From Roseibium aggregatum (GTDB taxonomy: Bacteria > Pseudomonadota > Alphaproteobacteria > Rhizobiales > Stappiaceae), in assembly GCF_014692675.1 (NCBI RefSeq), contig NZ_JABFCZ010000016.1, forward strand, positions 62,001 to 126,000: a stretch of DNA of 64,000 nt. The letters run 5' to 3'. The position numbers were made by a program, and so were the translations under genes. Shown piece by piece: positions 8,249-18,922 of this stretch; positions within the stretch are counted from its first letter, which is position 1, and the number at the start of each line of letters is the position of its first letter. The notes under the pieces were generated by a model. The model was not told where the DNA came from. It was given only the letters and a program-made list of their open reading frames with translations, and made no database searches.

Positions 8249-9829
8249 GTGAAAAATCCCTTCAAAAAGCCCTCCAGGTCTCAATGGTTGGCGCTTTGTG
8301 CTGCTTGCGCGGTGCCGGTAATGGGATACCTTATCGCTCAATTCCGTCCGCTTTCCTTCCTTCACCATGAAGACAGCGCCCAGCACAGGACCATGGAAGT
8401 TCTGGTCAGCATTCTGGCATGTCTGGTCCTGTTCGGGTCTTACGTCGCCATCCGGCAGTTGATCGCCCTTCGGCGGGAATTGCACGCACGCAAGGCGGAG
8501 CAGAAACTGGCGCTTCAAATGGCGCAGCATGATGTTCTCATTGGACTTCCCAACCGCAGGAAATTCCAGGACGTTCTGGTCCAGCTGACGGATACGATCG
8601 CACCGGAAAAGTACCGGGCCGTCATGATGCTGGACATGGACGGCTTCAAGACGATCAACGATGTCTACGGACACGGTTTCGGCGATGCGTTGCTGACCGG
8701 CTTTTCCGAACGTTTGCGCGAGACTGTCGGCGAGGAGGGCGTCGTTGCGCGTTTCGGTGGTGATGAATTCGCGATTATCACGCCGGAAATAGACGAAATC
8801 GGCGACGCGGCAAACCTGGCGAACAGGATCCTCCAACGCATTGAGGACGTCTTTGTCCTTGATTCCAGGCAGGTCACCGTCGGCAGCGGTATCGGCATCG
8901 CCGTGTTTCCCGACGACGGATATTCGCCGGCCGAGCTGCTTCGGCGTGCGGATATTGCTCTCTACCGGGCGAAGACGACAGGGCGATCGACCTACTGTTT
9001 CTTCGAACTCGATATGGACGCCACAATCCTGCACACGACGCTGCTTGAGCAGCGGCTGCGCAATGCGATCGAAAACCGGTTGATCAAGGTCTACTACCAG
9101 CCGATCCTTGATCTCGGGAAACAGGAAATTGTCGGCTTCGAAGCCCTGGCGCGCTGGTCGGACCAGGATTTCGGACAGGTCTCGCCTGCCCAGTTCGTGC
9201 CAATTGCCGAGGACTGTGGCCTGATCGGGAAACTGACGGAACAGCTTCTTGGCGAAGCCTGTACCGTTGCCGGAACCTGGCCGCGAAACATCGGTCTGAA
9301 CTTCAACATATCGCCGCTGCAACTGCGGGATGTGTCCTTCCCGCTGAAAATCATCTCCGTCCTGTCGGAGACGGGCCTGCAGCCGGAGCGGTTGACGCTG
9401 GAAATCACCGAGACATCGCTCATGCAGAACGCCGATACCGCGCTCGTCATCCTGCAGCAGCTTTCCGATGCCGGCGTGCGGATTGCCCTGGACGATTTCG
9501 GCACGGGTCATTCCAGCCTGACCTATCTGCGGGATTTTCCGATAGACAAGGTGAAGATCGACAAGTCCTTCACCATGCATATGGCCGACAGCAAGGAATG
9601 CGAGGCCATCGTCGAATCCATCCTGGTCCTGTCACAGGGGCTGGGCGTGGAAGCCGTCGCCGAGGGGATCGAGCAGCAGGACGTTCTGCAAAAGCTGAGC
9701 GATAGCGGTTGCCCCTATGGACAGGGCTTCCTGTTCGGCGCGGCCAAGCCGCCGGAAAAGATTGCCGAGTTGTTCCAGATCATCGATCAGTCGGAACCGG
9801 AGCGGTCTCGCTATTCAGCCTTATTGTGA
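8249..9829 (+). CDS. Membrane GGDEF-EAL cyclic di-GMP turnover protein
   Basis: 526 aa. Two N-terminal membrane helices (about 13-30 and 51-70) are followed by a short linker, a GGDEF domain with an intact GGDEF at 170-174, and an EAL domain beginning with EAL at 298-300. EAL catalytic elements are all present: LNFNIS, LEITET, LDDFGTGHSS, VKIDKSF, VAEGIE, YGQGFLFG. No RxxD inhibitory site precedes GGDEF (the position reads GEEG). Both synthesis and hydrolysis look possible from sequence, so which dominates cannot be told. GTG start at 8249 with only a weak, distant AAGG upstream. No cytoplasmic sensor domain; the periplasmic loop is about 20 residues. Confidence 0.93.
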   Translation: MKNPFKKPSRSQWLALCAACAVPVMGYLIAQFRPLSFLHHEDSAQHRTMEVLVSILACLVLFGSYVAIRQLIALRRELHARKAEQKLALQMAQHDVLIGLPNRRKFQDVLVQLTDTIAPEKYRAVMMLDMDGFKTINDVYGHGFGDALLTGFSERLRETVGEEGVVARFGGDEFAIITPEIDEIGDAANLANRILQRIEDVFVLDSRQVTVGSGIGIAVFPDDGYSPAELLRRADIALYRAKTTGRSTYCFFELDMDATILHTTLLEQRLRNAIENRLIKVYYQPILDLGKQEIVGFEALARWSDQDFGQVSPAQFVPIAEDCGLIGKLTEQLLGEACTVAGTWPRNIGLNFNISPLQLRDVSFPLKIISVLSETGLQPERLTLEITETSLMQNADTALVILQQLSDAGVRIALDDFGTGHSSLTYLRDFPIDKVKIDKSFTMHMADSKECEAIVESILVLSQGLGVEAVAEGIEQQDVLQKLSDSGCPYGQGFLFGAAKPPEKIAELFQIIDQSEPERSRYSALL

Positions 9830-9841
9830 CCGGCGGGCCGG

Positions 9842-11812
9842 CTACCAGCCGCCGCCGCCGCCGCCGCCACCGCCGCCGCCTGAAAAGCCTCCGCCGCCGG
9901 AAAAGCCCGAACTCGACGACTTCGGCGCGGGCAGCGAGGTGCTGAAGGTGCCCGCCATGGCGCTGGTCACATCCTTCATGGAGCCGGCGATGTTATGGGC
10001 GTCGAACACGTGGCCGGAGTACCACGTCGGCGCATAAGAGGCTGCAACCGCGGCTCCGGCTGCCGTCAGCAGCCACGCCTGGAATGCATCGGACCAGGGC
10101 TTTTCCACGCCGAGCGCCACCGCATAGGGCAGAAGCGTTTCGAAATGGGAAGGGCTCATTGTCGGAGCGCCTTCCATGTTCATCCGGTCCTTTTCGGCAA
10201 CCGACAGATAGAGCTTCAGGCCTTCGATCTCGTCGAGGACCTTGCGGCCGATAACGGTCGGAGCGCCCAGCAGGAAGTAAAACAGGAGATTGGTGGCAAC
10301 AAGCGCCACGGCCAGCACCGGAAGCAGGGGCAATCCACCGGCGCCGCTGAACAGCATCGGAACCGCGCTGACCAGAATGGACATGCCGAAGCCGAAGATC
10401 ATGAAGACTGCGGCAACCTTCGCGACGATGTTGCCGGAGCGTCGAAACATCTTGCCGAAATTCACCGAGAAAACGGTCAGGAAAATCCCGATGACGAGAA
10501 CCGGTATCAGAAATCCGATCTGGGCCTCGGACAGATTGCCGAAGGCGACCAGGGCGACGACCGCCAGGGCGCTGAGGATTGCGCCGGGAACCACGTAGCC
10601 CCAGTTCTTCTTGAAGTACCGTGCCCGGTTCTCATCCTCGATCGCGGACCGGAATTTGCTTCCGAGCGTTTGAACGGACTTGCCGTTGTCCTTGTTGATC
10701 GTGAGCGGGCTCCCCCGGCTCCGCAGCCAACGATTGACGGCGGCTTCGCCTTTTGGAAGGGGGTCATCCCATGCGTGTTTCGGATTGCCTTCCGGTCTGG
10801 GAACCAGCGTGACCGTATCGCCGGGCGCCTCCAGCACCAGCCTGCCTTTGACGGCGAGGTTCAGACAGGCGGCCGAAAGCGCCGTCCAGCCGCCATCGCC
10901 AAAGCCCCGTTTCGTGACGTAGTTGGCAAGCGCCGGCGAGATGCCGTCCGGAGCCTTGAACCGTGGGAAGATCACGCCTTTCGGCGGATCCCGGCCGACC
11001 TGCCACCAGGCAATCAGATAATAGGCAAGGACCAGCAACACGCCGATGCTGCCGATAATCTCCGCCCGGTAATCCATCAGGAAATAGGCCGCTTCCTGCT
11101 CGGACGTCGGCGGCGCGACGACGCCTTTCGGCATCGCCACGACAACGCTCAATCCCTGCCGCGGTCCGAGCCCGCGCGTCGTTTCAAACAGGATACTGTT
11201 GCCGCCCGCTTCCGGGGTTGCCGTGAAGGCGGACCCCTTGTCGCCGTAGGAGCCGGTATAGGCGGTCCATTTCGTGGCTCTGTCGCCTGCCGGCAGGATC
11301 ACGCGCGCCTCGGCCTTGTCGATCGGAAACGCCCATTCGTTGCCCGTGGCATTCCAGTAGACTTCATCATGATCGGAGAAAAACCGGACCTGCCGGGTCG
11401 TTTCATAGCTCAGCGTGTAGGTGTAGGTGCCGGACCGAAGAAAGACGTCCGACTGGCCGATATAGATGCGCACGCCGCCGGAGGAGGATTTCAACGTATG
11501 GGGTTCCGGGCTGCCGTCGCGCAGCACTTCCAGAAGTTCGAACCCGGCCTTTTTCTCCCGGCCGTTCGCGTCTTCGAAGGTCAGCGGAATGTCCCGGTAG
11601 ATGCCGCGCTTGATGTTGCGGCCCTCGGCCGTGACGGTGATCTTTTCCGTAACCGTCAGGGTCCCGTCATGGGCAACCACGATGGTGGAGTCGAAATTCA
11701 GGATACGCTCGTCGGCGACAGCGTGGCCGAGCGCTGCAAAGAAGGAGAGGCAGCCGACGACAAGCAGTGCCAGCTGGCGGGAGACACGGAAGCCCGGCAT
11801 GGTCAGCCTCAT
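9842..11812 (-). CDS. DUF2207 membrane protein with poly-glycine tail
   Basis: 656 aa. A signal peptide or first helix (~8-32) is followed by a predicted periplasmic DUF2207 domain ([20 protein letters not shown] onwards), a membrane helix near 265-285, more helices near 420-530, and a Ser/Gly tail ending in an uninterrupted glycine run before a final Trp. The glycine run is encoded by a GCC-type triplet repeat at 9844-9900, a likely length-variable tract. The start codon overlaps the lemA stop in an ATGA arrangement, so the two are translationally coupled. DUF2207 and LemA proteins commonly pair; their function is unknown. Confidence 0.92.
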   Translation of the reverse strand: MRLTMPGFRVSRQLALLVVGCLSFFAALGHAVADERILNFDSTIVVAHDGTLTVTEKITVTAEGRNIKRGIYRDIPLTFEDANGREKKAGFELLEVLRDGSPEPHTLKSSSGGVRIYIGQSDVFLRSGTYTYTLSYETTRQVRFFSDHDEVYWNATGNEWAFPIDKAEARVILPAGDRATKWTAYTGSYGDKGSAFTATPEAGGNSILFETTRGLGPRQGLSVVVAMPKGVVAPPTSEQEAAYFLMDYRAEIIGSIGVLLVLAYYLIAWWQVGRDPPKGVIFPRFKAPDGISPALANYVTKRGFGDGGWTALSAACLNLAVKGRLVLEAPGDTVTLVPRPEGNPKHAWDDPLPKGEAAVNRWLRSRGSPLTINKDNGKSVQTLGSKFRSAIEDENRARYFKKNWGYVVPGAILSALAVVALVAFGNLSEAQIGFLIPVLVIGIFLTVFSVNFGKMFRRSGNIVAKVAAVFMIFGFGMSILVSAVPMLFSGAGGLPLLPVLAVALVATNLLFYFLLGAPTVIGRKVLDEIEGLKLYLSVAEKDRMNMEGAPTMSPSHFETLLPYAVALGVEKPWSDAFQAWLLTAAGAAVAASYAPTWYSGHVFDAHNIAGSMKDVTSAMAGTFSTSLPAPKSSSSGFSGGGGFSGGGGGGGGGGGW

Positions 11813-12369
11813 CAGAAACTGACCTTCGGAACGGCCCGGTCGGCGTCGTCCTCGATCTCGAAATACTCCCGCTTCTCGAACTTGAACTGCGATGCGATCA
11901 GGTTGGAGGGAAAGCTTTCGACCATGACGTTCAGGGCGCGCACGGCGCCGTTGTAATAGCGTCGCGCCATCTGTAGGGCATTTTCGATTCCGTCGAGCGA
12001 GGCGTGGAGGTCCTGGAAATTCGTGCTGGCCTTCAGATCCGGATAGGCCTCGGCCACCGCAAAAAGCCGTCCGAGCGCCTGGGACAGCATGCCCTCCGCC
12101 TGGGCCCGGCCTGCCACATCGCCGGGCGCGACATTGGCTGCCCGGGCTCGCATCTCCGTGACCTCTTCCAATGCTCCGCGCTCGTGGGCGGCATAGCCCT
12201 TCACGGTCTCGACAAGGTTGGGAATGAGGTCGGCGCGGCGCTTCAGCTGGACATCGATGCCGCTCCAGCCTTCTTCCACCATCTGCCGTTTCGTGACGAG
12301 CTGATTGTAGAGGTAGATGACATAAAGGGCGATCAGAACCAGAAGGCCGAGGATGATCCAGGTCGTCAT
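11812..12369 (-). CDS. lemA: LemA family protein
   Basis: 185 aa. One N-terminal membrane helix ([20 protein letters not shown]) is followed by a helical-bundle domain with the family blocks [20 protein letters not shown] and [19 protein letters not shown]. LemA proteins are membrane-anchored and of unknown biochemical role, typically beside DUF2207 genes as here. The stop codon overlaps the start of the DUF2207 gene. Upstream is glyQ on the same strand after 92 bases. Confidence 0.95.
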   Translation of the reverse strand: MTTWIILGLLVLIALYVIYLYNQLVTKRQMVEEGWSGIDVQLKRRADLIPNLVETVKGYAAHERGALEEVTEMRARAANVAPGDVAGRAQAEGMLSQALGRLFAVAEAYPDLKASTNFQDLHASLDGIENALQMARRYYNGAVRALNVMVESFPSNLIASQFKFEKREYFEIEDDADRAVPKVSF

Positions 12370-12461
12370 GAAGGCGTGCTCCGCAATCGATTTTCGCGAA
12401 GGCTAGCCGCTCAGCGTAAAATTGTCATCCGTAAGGGTGCCTAACGGTACTGTCAGGTCGA

Positions 12462-13418
12462 TTAGCCCTGGTAACCGACGCCGCCGGCTTCCGTTTCCAG
12501 GAAGGCCGCACCGCAGGCTTTCGCCAGCTCGCGGACACGCAGGATATAGCTCTGGCGCTCGGTCACGGAGATGACGCCGCGCGCGTCCAGCAGGTTGAAG
12601 GCGTGGCTGGCCTTGATGCACTGGTCGTAGGCCGGCAGCACCACCTGATGCACCGGCGCGCCGGCGTCTTCACGGGCCTTGGCGCCTGCATCGAGCAGCG
12701 CCTTGCATTCGTTTTCCGCGTCCTTGAAGTGGCGGAACAGCATCTCCGTGTCGGCATGTTCGAAATTGTGCCGGGAATATTCCTGTTCGGCCTGCAGGAA
12801 GACGTCGCCGTAGCTGACCTTCTCGTCGCCGTCGCGGCCGTTGTAGTTCAGGTCGTAGACGTTATCGACGCCCTGGATATACATGGCGATGCGCTCCAGG
12901 CCGTAGGTCAGCTCACCGGACACGGGCGAGCATTCGAAGCCGGCCACCTGCTGAAAGTAGGTGAACTGCGAGACTTCCATGCCGTCGCACCAGCATTCCC
13001 AGCCGAGACCCCAGGCGCCGAGCGTCGGGCTTTCCCAGTCGTCCTCGACAAAGCGGATATCGTGGACGGAGGGGTCGAGGCCGATGGCGTAAAGGGACTT
13101 CAGGTAAAGGTCCTGAAGGTCGGCGGGCGAGGGCTTCAGGATCACCTGGAACTGGTAATAGTGCTGCAGGCGGTTCGGGTTTTCGCCGTAGCGCCCGTCG
13201 GTCGGCCGGCGTGACGGCTGCACATAGGCCGCTTTCCACGGGCGCGGTCCGAGCGAGCGCAAGGTGGTCGCCGGGTGAAAGGTGCCCGCGCCCACTTCCA
13301 TGTCATAGGGCTGAAGCACGACGCATCCCTGGTCGGCCCAGAACCGCTGCAGGGTCAGGATCAGGCCTTGAAAGGAATTCTGGGGGCGCATGTGCGCCGG
13401 AAGGACGTCGTTCGACAT
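12462..13418 (-). CDS. glyQ: Glycyl-tRNA synthetase alpha subunit
   Basis: 318 aa, the catalytic alpha chain of bacterial glycyl-tRNA synthetase. It has the hallmark blocks [55 protein letters not shown] and [15 protein letters not shown] [15 protein letters not shown]. It partners GlyS (5.9-7.9 kb). In this genome lemA and the DUF2207 gene follow it on the same strand, so these three may be co-transcribed while glyS is separate. Confidence 0.98.
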   Translation of the reverse strand: MSNDVLPAHMRPQNSFQGLILTLQRFWADQGCVVLQPYDMEVGAGTFHPATTLRSLGPRPWKAAYVQPSRRPTDGRYGENPNRLQHYYQFQVILKPSPADLQDLYLKSLYAIGLDPSVHDIRFVEDDWESPTLGAWGLGWECWCDGMEVSQFTYFQQVAGFECSPVSGELTYGLERIAMYIQGVDNVYDLNYNGRDGDEKVSYGDVFLQAEQEYSRHNFEHADTEMLFRHFKDAENECKALLDAGAKAREDAGAPVHQVVLPAYDQCIKASHAFNLLDARGVISVTERQSYILRVRELAKACGAAFLETEAGGVGYQG

Positions 13419-13553
13419 GAGAAGCTTTTCCGCGTGGATGAAGTCGCCGGCCCTGCGTGAGCGGAGCCGTTAGTCGGCGCGACAGGTGCCACGGCGGCGG
13501 CGGAAGGTCAAGCATCGGTGGGCGGAGGTCTGCCCCCCTTGGCCTATTCCGCC

Positions 13554-14792
13554 TTATTCCGCTGCTTGTCCGGCGAGCCGGGCGACAGGCTGCTCCTTGA
13601 TCGGCCAGTGCACGACCGCGGCGAAGAGGCCGAGAGCTATGCCCATCCACCAGACGGCGTCATAGGACCCGGTGCGGTCGTAGAGATAGCCGCCCAGCCA
13701 GACGCCGAGGAAGGACCCGATCTGGTGGGAGAAGAAGACGAAGCCGAACAGGGTCGCCATGTAGCGCGGACCGAACATGACCGCCACAAGGCCCGAGGTC
13801 GGCGGCACGGTGGACAGCCACAGGAAGCCCATTGCGCCGGCAAACAGCAGCACCGTGAGCGGGGAGGCCGGAACCAGGATGAAAATCGTGATCGCGATCG
13901 CCCGCAAAAAATAAATCAGCGACAGGAAATGCGACTTGGAATAGCGCCCGCCGATGTAACCGGAGATCAGCGAGCCGACGATGTTGCACAGGCCGATCAG
14001 GGCGATCGCAATCGCGCCCCAGGACGGGTCAAGGCCGAGATCGGCGATATAGGGCGGCAGATGGACGGTGATGAAGGCGACGTGGAAGCCGCAGACGAAA
14101 AAGCCCAGGGTCAGCAGAATGAAGCTGCGGGTGCCGAAGGCTTCCGCCATGGCCTGCGTCAGGCTCTGGTCGGGGCCCAGGCCCATGCTTGCAGGCGCAT
14201 GCGGCCGGCCCTTGAGCGCGATGGCCAGCAGCGGGATTGCCATGAGCAGGCCGGAAAACACGATCAGCGTTTCCTGCCAGCCGATGCCCTCGATCAGGGA
14301 ATTGCCGAGCGGAGCGAAGACGAACTGGCCGAGCGAGCCGGACGCGGTTCCGATGCCGAAGGCAATCGACCGCTGTTCTGGGGTCACCACCCGCCCGAAG
14401 GCGGCGATCACGAGAGAGAAGGAGGAAAAGGCGATCCCCAGGCCGATCAGGACGCCCCCGGACAGGTGCAGCGCCATCGGCGTTTCCGCATTGGCCATCA
14501 AAAGCAGGCCGATCGCGTAGAGAACGGCGCCCAGCGACAGGGTTTTCCACGTGCCGTAGCGGTCGGCCATCATGCCTGCGACGGGCTGGGCCGCGCCCCA
14601 GATCAGGTTCTGGATGGCAATGGCAAGTGCGAAGATTTCCCGGCTCCAGTCATGGGCCTCGGTCATCGGCTGAAAGAAGAAGCCCATGGCCGAACGGGGA
14701 CCGAAGGACAACAGCGCGATCACGCAGCCGCAGACGATCACCAGGGGAACGTTGGGGCCGCTTTTCACGGGGTAGAGTGTATCGTCGCTCAT
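13554..14792 (-). CDS. MFS transporter (monocarboxylate/oxalate-formate type)
   Basis: 412 aa with about twelve membrane helices. The first half carries the MFS signature between helices 2 and 3 (GMMADRYGTWKTLSLG). The second half has the matching SGYIGGRYSKSHFLS loop. The start of helix 1 (ALLSFGPRSAMGFFFQPMTEAHDWSR) is typical of the monocarboxylate / oxalate-formate branch, whose members move small organic acids. Substrate cannot be told from sequence. It is read leftward, divergent from the nad operon across a 395-base region. Confidence 0.88.
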   Translation of the reverse strand: MSDDTLYPVKSGPNVPLVIVCGCVIALLSFGPRSAMGFFFQPMTEAHDWSREIFALAIAIQNLIWGAAQPVAGMMADRYGTWKTLSLGAVLYAIGLLLMANAETPMALHLSGGVLIGLGIAFSSFSLVIAAFGRVVTPEQRSIAFGIGTASGSLGQFVFAPLGNSLIEGIGWQETLIVFSGLLMAIPLLAIALKGRPHAPASMGLGPDQSLTQAMAEAFGTRSFILLTLGFFVCGFHVAFITVHLPPYIADLGLDPSWGAIAIALIGLCNIVGSLISGYIGGRYSKSHFLSLIYFLRAIAITIFILVPASPLTVLLFAGAMGFLWLSTVPPTSGLVAVMFGPRYMATLFGFVFFSHQIGSFLGVWLGGYLYDRTGSYDAVWWMGIALGLFAAVVHWPIKEQPVARLAGQAAE

Positions 14793-15187
14793 GGGATCCT
14801 GCAGCTGCGGCCGGGGCCGTTCTAATTCATCGTTATCTTACGATAAACGCGCCGACGGATAGGAGAAAGCGATTTTTTCTGATTGATCCATAAATGTTTT
14901 GAATGAATTGGGAGGTGACTCCAGATTGGCACATGCCGGGTCATTTCATTGATCGGACGGGCGGTAAACCGGACCGGTTCGGGTTCGGTCGTCGCGTGGA
15001 TCAGGGTAACAATCTGAAAAGAATAGGGAATTGGAATTTTTGGAAATTTAGGCGACGAACCTGGTAGATTTTCGATCGGGAAGCGCTTATATAAACTCAA
15101 TCAGAGCAAAAGAGTGTGGGCCTCTTGGCCCGTTTTCTTTTGCCAAAGATATACTCAAATTGAGTATATATATATCGGGAGGTCGTC
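14793..15187. other. Divergent promoter region MFS / nadA
   Basis: 395 bases with no gene. It is AT-rich near both ends. The only strong motif is the palindrome at 15149-15169 directly upstream of nadA (listed separately). No terminator or riboswitch fold was recognised. Confidence 0.6.
15149..15169. promoter_or_regulatory. Palindromic operator upstream of nadA (proposed NadQ site)
   Basis: Ten-base arms match perfectly around one central base; the core reads ATACTCAAATTGAGTAT at 15151-15167. It sits 18 bases before the nadA ATG and just before its GGGAGG ribosome-binding site (15177-15182). A repressor bound here would block the promoter or initiating polymerase. The COG4111-type Nudix regulator at 21-22 kb, known in alphaproteobacteria as a regulator of nad genes, is the obvious candidate. 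The match to its published site is from memory and unverified. Confidence 0.75.
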
Positions 15188-16270
15188 ATGACCATTGCCA
15201 GGAACGCAACCGCCCCTCGAAAGGGGCTTCAGTCGGCAGAGCTTGCCATCGACCGGTTCGGGCCGATCGATCGCCCGGCGCTTGACTATACGCCCGAAGT
15301 GGCCGAAGCCACCGCACCGGTCTACGAGAAGGTCCGGCACATCATTCCGCCGATCGAATGGCCGGCGTTGGCGCCCACGATCCATGCCATCAACCGGCTC
15401 AAGAAAGAGCGCAACGCGGTCGTCCTGGCGCATAACTACATGACGCCGGACATCTTCCACGGCGTTGCGGACATCGTCGGCGACAGCCTGCAGCTTGCCA
15501 TCGAGGCGACGCGCACGGATGTGGAAATCATCATCCAGTGCGGCGTTCACTTCATGGCCGAGACGTCGAAAATTCTCAGCCCGGAAAAGACCGTTCTGAT
15601 CCCGGACATGCGCGCCGGCTGCTCGCTGGCCGAATCGATCACGGCCGAAGACGTCCGCGGGCTTAGGCAACGCAATCCCGGCGTGCCGATCATCACCTAT
15701 GTGAACACCTCGGCCGAGGTGAAGGCGGAATGCGATATCTGCTGCACCTCGTCCAATGCCCTCCAGGTCGTCGAAAGCTTCGGCGTCGACCGGGTGTTCC
15801 TGATCCCGGACAAGTACCTGGCCGCCAATATTGGCAATAAGACCGAGGTGGAGGTTCTGGTCTGGGACGGCGCCTGCGAGGTTCATGAACGCTTCACCGC
15901 AGAGGAGCTGCGCGACTACCGCAGGATCGATCCGGACGTGAAGATCATCGCGCACCCCGAGTGCCCGCCCGAAGTGGTTGCGGAAGCGGACTTTGCGGGC
16001 TCGACCGCGCACATGATCAACTGGGTGAAGACCGAGCATCCGAAAAAGGTCATGATGATCACCGAGTGCTCCATGGCCGACAACGTGGCGAGCGAGGCAC
16101 CGGATGTCGAGTTCGTCCGGCCGTGCAATCTGTGCCCGCACATGAAGCGGATCACCCTGAGCAAGATCCTCGACTCTCTGGTTGAAATGAAGGAAGAAGT
16201 GACAGTCGATCCGGTGGTGGCCGAGAAGGCCCGTATCGCGGTCGAGCGCATGATCAACCTGAAAAGCTGA
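15188..16270 (+). CDS. nadA: Quinolinate synthase A
   Basis: 360 aa. Condenses iminoaspartate (from NadB) with dihydroxyacetone phosphate to quinolinate, using an oxygen-sensitive 4Fe-4S cluster. Family blocks: [20 protein letters not shown] around 81-100, Cys118 in [12 protein letters not shown], the HPEC cysteine, and RPCNLCPHM near the C-terminus, matching the three cluster cysteines. First gene of nadABC with a good GGGAGG ribosome-binding site. The 15149-15169 palindrome predicts repression when NAD or its precursors are plentiful. Confidence 0.98.
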   Translation: MTIARNATAPRKGLQSAELAIDRFGPIDRPALDYTPEVAEATAPVYEKVRHIIPPIEWPALAPTIHAINRLKKERNAVVLAHNYMTPDIFHGVADIVGDSLQLAIEATRTDVEIIIQCGVHFMAETSKILSPEKTVLIPDMRAGCSLAESITAEDVRGLRQRNPGVPIITYVNTSAEVKAECDICCTSSNALQVVESFGVDRVFLIPDKYLAANIGNKTEVEVLVWDGACEVHERFTAEELRDYRRIDPDVKIIAHPECPPEVVAEADFAGSTAHMINWVKTEHPKKVMMITECSMADNVASEAPDVEFVRPCNLCPHMKRITLSKILDSLVEMKEEVTVDPVVAEKARIAVERMINLKS

Positions 16271-16355
16271 TCTGCAAGTTGTAGCTGTATAGTCTCCGGC
16301 GGCATCGGCCGGGGCTTAGCCGGCATCAGGCCGGCTTATCTTGGGACTTAATTCC

Positions 16356-17966
16356 ATGAGCGTGTCGCTTGAGGATTTCGTGCCTGCGCGGGCAGGCAAG
16401 GATGTCGATGACGTCGTCATTCTGGGCGGGGGCCTTGCAGGCCTCTTTTGCGCCCTGAAACTGGCGCCGAGACCGGTGACGGTGATTACCAATGCGCCGA
16501 TCGGCAAGGGGGCGTCGTCCGCCTGGGCCCAGGGCGGGATCGCGGCCGCCGTCTCCGAACATGACAGCGCGGAAAAGCACCGGGACGACACGCTGGCCGC
16601 AGGCGATGGTATCTGTGAGGAAAAGATCGTCGAGCAGATGACCCGCGAGGCCGGGGCCCGGGTCCTGGACCTGCTGTCTTATGGTGTGCCGTTCGACAAG
16701 GATCTTGAAGGACGCCTGGAACTCTCCCGCGAGGCGGCGCACTCCGAAAACCGTGTCGTGCGCGTGCGCGGCGACATGGCCGGCAAGGCCATCATGGATG
16801 CCCTCATCGCAACCGTCCACGACACGCCCTCGATCCGGGTCATGGAAGGCTATATGGGCGAAAGCCTGATGGCCGAGGGCCGCTACGTCACCGGCGTCCT
16901 GGCACGCAAGCGCGGCGGCCTGGAACGCATGGCGTTTCCGGCAAAGGCCGTGGTGCTCGCCTCGGGCGGCATCGGTCATCTCTATGCGCTGACCACCAAC
17001 CCCGGCGAGGCGAACGGTCACGGCCTTGCGCTTGCGGCCCGGGCCGGAGCCGTCATCGCCGATGCCGAATTCGTGCAGTTTCACCCGACCGCGCTCGATG
17101 TCGGCAAGGACCCGGCGCCGCTGGCAACGGAAGCCCTGCGCGGCGACGGCGCCACGCTGATCAATTCCGCCGGCGAGCGCTTCATGGCGAAGATCCACGA
17201 AGATGCCGAACTCGCGCCGCGCGACATCGTCGCCCGGGCGATCCACCGTGAGCGCATGGCCGGCCGCGGCGCGTTCCTGGATTGCCGGACGGCCATCGGC
17301 GCAAGCTTCAAGGACCGGTATCCGACCGTCTATGCGGCTTGCGCGGAAGCCGGCATCGATCCGGCAACCCGGCCGATCCCGGTCACCCCGGCCCAGCACT
17401 ATCACATGGGCGGGATCCTGACCGACGCGAACGGGCGCACCTCTCTCGACGGCCTGTGGGCCGCCGGTGAAGTCGCCTCGACCGGGGCTCACGGGGCCAA
17501 CCGGCTGGCGTCGAACTCCCTGCTTGAGGCCGTCGTTTTCGCCGCCCGTATCGCGGAAGATATCCAGGGGCTGATGCCGACCCCGCGCAGCGCCTACTGG
17601 AATGCGCTCGACAACGAGCCCGGACTGCCCAGCCAGCGCAACATGGAAGAACGCGACGCAATCACGGTCCTGCGCGAAACCATGAGCAATCTGGTCGGCG
17701 TGGAGCGGGATGCGGCCGGGCTGAAACAGGCGCTTGCCACCATCACCCGGATCGAGCGCGACTGTGGCCGGATTTCCATCCGCAACATGATGATTGCCGG
17801 CAAGATCATCGCCGCCGCCGCGCTCAAACGCACCGAAAGCCGGGGCGGGCATTTCCGCTCCGACTTCCCCGAAACCGATCCGGCACAGGCCAGGCGATCC
17901 TTCACCACACTGAGTGAGGTTGAAGCGATCGCAGCGGCGGCCTGTGAGGACGTCGCCGCAGCCTGA
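16356..17966 (+). CDS. nadB: L-aspartate oxidase
   Basis: 536 aa flavoprotein that oxidises aspartate to iminoaspartate, the substrate of NadA. N-terminal FAD motif ([14 protein letters not shown]), the succinate-dehydrogenase-type block [12 protein letters not shown], and late family blocks [11 protein letters not shown] and [17 protein letters not shown] are present. The ATG at 16356 is preferred over an in-frame TTG at 16341 because homologues begin close to the Rossmann fold. The 85-base gap from nadA holds a small hairpin (GCCGGC at 16319-16324 and 16330-16335), possibly tuning translation. Confidence 0.97.
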   Translation: MSVSLEDFVPARAGKDVDDVVILGGGLAGLFCALKLAPRPVTVITNAPIGKGASSAWAQGGIAAAVSEHDSAEKHRDDTLAAGDGICEEKIVEQMTREAGARVLDLLSYGVPFDKDLEGRLELSREAAHSENRVVRVRGDMAGKAIMDALIATVHDTPSIRVMEGYMGESLMAEGRYVTGVLARKRGGLERMAFPAKAVVLASGGIGHLYALTTNPGEANGHGLALAARAGAVIADAEFVQFHPTALDVGKDPAPLATEALRGDGATLINSAGERFMAKIHEDAELAPRDIVARAIHRERMAGRGAFLDCRTAIGASFKDRYPTVYAACAEAGIDPATRPIPVTPAQHYHMGGILTDANGRTSLDGLWAAGEVASTGAHGANRLASNSLLEAVVFAARIAEDIQGLMPTPRSAYWNALDNEPGLPSQRNMEERDAITVLRETMSNLVGVERDAAGLKQALATITRIERDCGRISIRNMMIAGKIIAAAALKRTESRGGHFRSDFPETDPAQARRSFTTLSEVEAIAAAACEDVAAA

Positions 17967-17995
17967 TCACAAACAGCCCAGAAACGGACAGATCC

Positions 17996-18859
17996 ATGAC
18001 CGCCCAGCTTCCCGTTCTTCCCCGCCTGATTGTCGAGGAGGCGGTCAAGGCCGCCCTCCTGGAAGACTGGGGCCGGGCCGGCGATATTACCAGCCAGGCG
18101 ACGATCCCGGCCGAAGCCACGGCAAGCGCCGTCATTGCGGCGCGCAAGCCGGGTGTCCTTGCCGGACTTGCGCTTGCCGAAAGCGCTTTTCGTCTCACGG
18201 ATGACGCGGTCGAACTCGAGACGGTCGCCGCAGATGGTGACCGGCTGGAAAAGGGGAGCGTCGTTGCCCGCATGTCCGGTCCGGCACGCGCCATCCTGTC
18301 GGCCGAACGGGTCGCGCTGAACTTCCTCGGCCACCTGTCCGGCGTTGCAACGGCGACCGCCCGGTTCGCCGACCTGATCGCTCATACGAAGGCAGATATC
18401 GTCTGCACCCGCAAGACGACGCCGGGGCTGCGGACGTTCGAGAAATACGCCGTGCGTTGCGGCGGTGGATCGAACCACCGGTTCGGCCTCGACGATGCGA
18501 TCCTGATCAAGGACAATCATGTCGCCGTTGCAGGCGGAGTGACCCAGGCAATCGAGGCGGCCAAGGCCTTCAAGGGGCATCTGGTGAAGCTCGAGGTCGA
18601 GGTCGATACGCTGGATCAGCTCAAGGAAGCGCTCGCCTGCGGGCCGGATGTGATCCTGCTCGACAACTTCGATCCGGTGAGGCTCAAGGAAGCCGTTGCG
18701 ATCACCGCCGGCCGGGTTCCGCTCGAAGCCTCAGGCGGCATCGAGGAAGACACGGTGAAGGCGATTGCCGAATCCGGCGTCGACCTGATTTCCTCCGGCT
18801 GGATCACCCATTCCGCGCCGGTGCTCGATCTGGGGCTCGATATCGAGATCGCTCGCTAA
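17996..18859 (+). CDS. nadC: Nicotinate-nucleotide pyrophosphorylase (quinolinate phosphoribosyltransferase)
   Basis: 287 aa. Converts quinolinate and PRPP into nicotinate mononucleotide, completing de novo NAD precursor synthesis started by NadB and NadA. Visible blocks: [16 protein letters not shown] near the N-terminus, [37 protein letters not shown], and [12 protein letters not shown]. Begins 29 bases after nadB, so a single operon is very likely. Confidence 0.98.
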   Translation: MTAQLPVLPRLIVEEAVKAALLEDWGRAGDITSQATIPAEATASAVIAARKPGVLAGLALAESAFRLTDDAVELETVAADGDRLEKGSVVARMSGPARAILSAERVALNFLGHLSGVATATARFADLIAHTKADIVCTRKTTPGLRTFEKYAVRCGGGSNHRFGLDDAILIKDNHVAVAGGVTQAIEAAKAFKGHLVKLEVEVDTLDQLKEALACGPDVILLDNFDPVRLKEAVAITAGRVPLEASGGIEEDTVKAIAESGVDLISSGWITHSAPVLDLGLDIEIAR

Positions 18860-18873
18860 AACGAGATCGTCCG

Positions 18874-18905
18874 AATAAAAAACGGCGCCGGATGGTCCGG
18901 CGCCG
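18874..18905 (-). terminator. Rho-independent terminator of the hupE gene
   Basis: Stem CGGCGCCGGA (18883-18892) with TCCGGCGCCG (18896-18905) and a TGG loop, followed on the minus strand by TTTTTTAT. It ends the leftward hupE transcript and lies just after nadC, so it may also stall the rightward operon. Confidence 0.85.
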
Positions 18906-18922
18906 CAATCTTATGTGCCGAC

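Noticed and set aside
8186..9580. Leftward 464-codon frame opposite the GGDEF-EAL gene
   Set aside because: Antisense shadow; the opposite strand has intact GGDEF and EAL motifs.
9844..9900. GCC triplet run as a separate regulatory repeat
   Set aside because: It is the coding sequence of the glycine tail of the DUF2207 protein; only its possible length variation is noted.
9995..11956. Rightward 653-codon frame opposite DUF2207
   Set aside because: Antisense shadow; DUF2207/LemA coupling supports the other strand.
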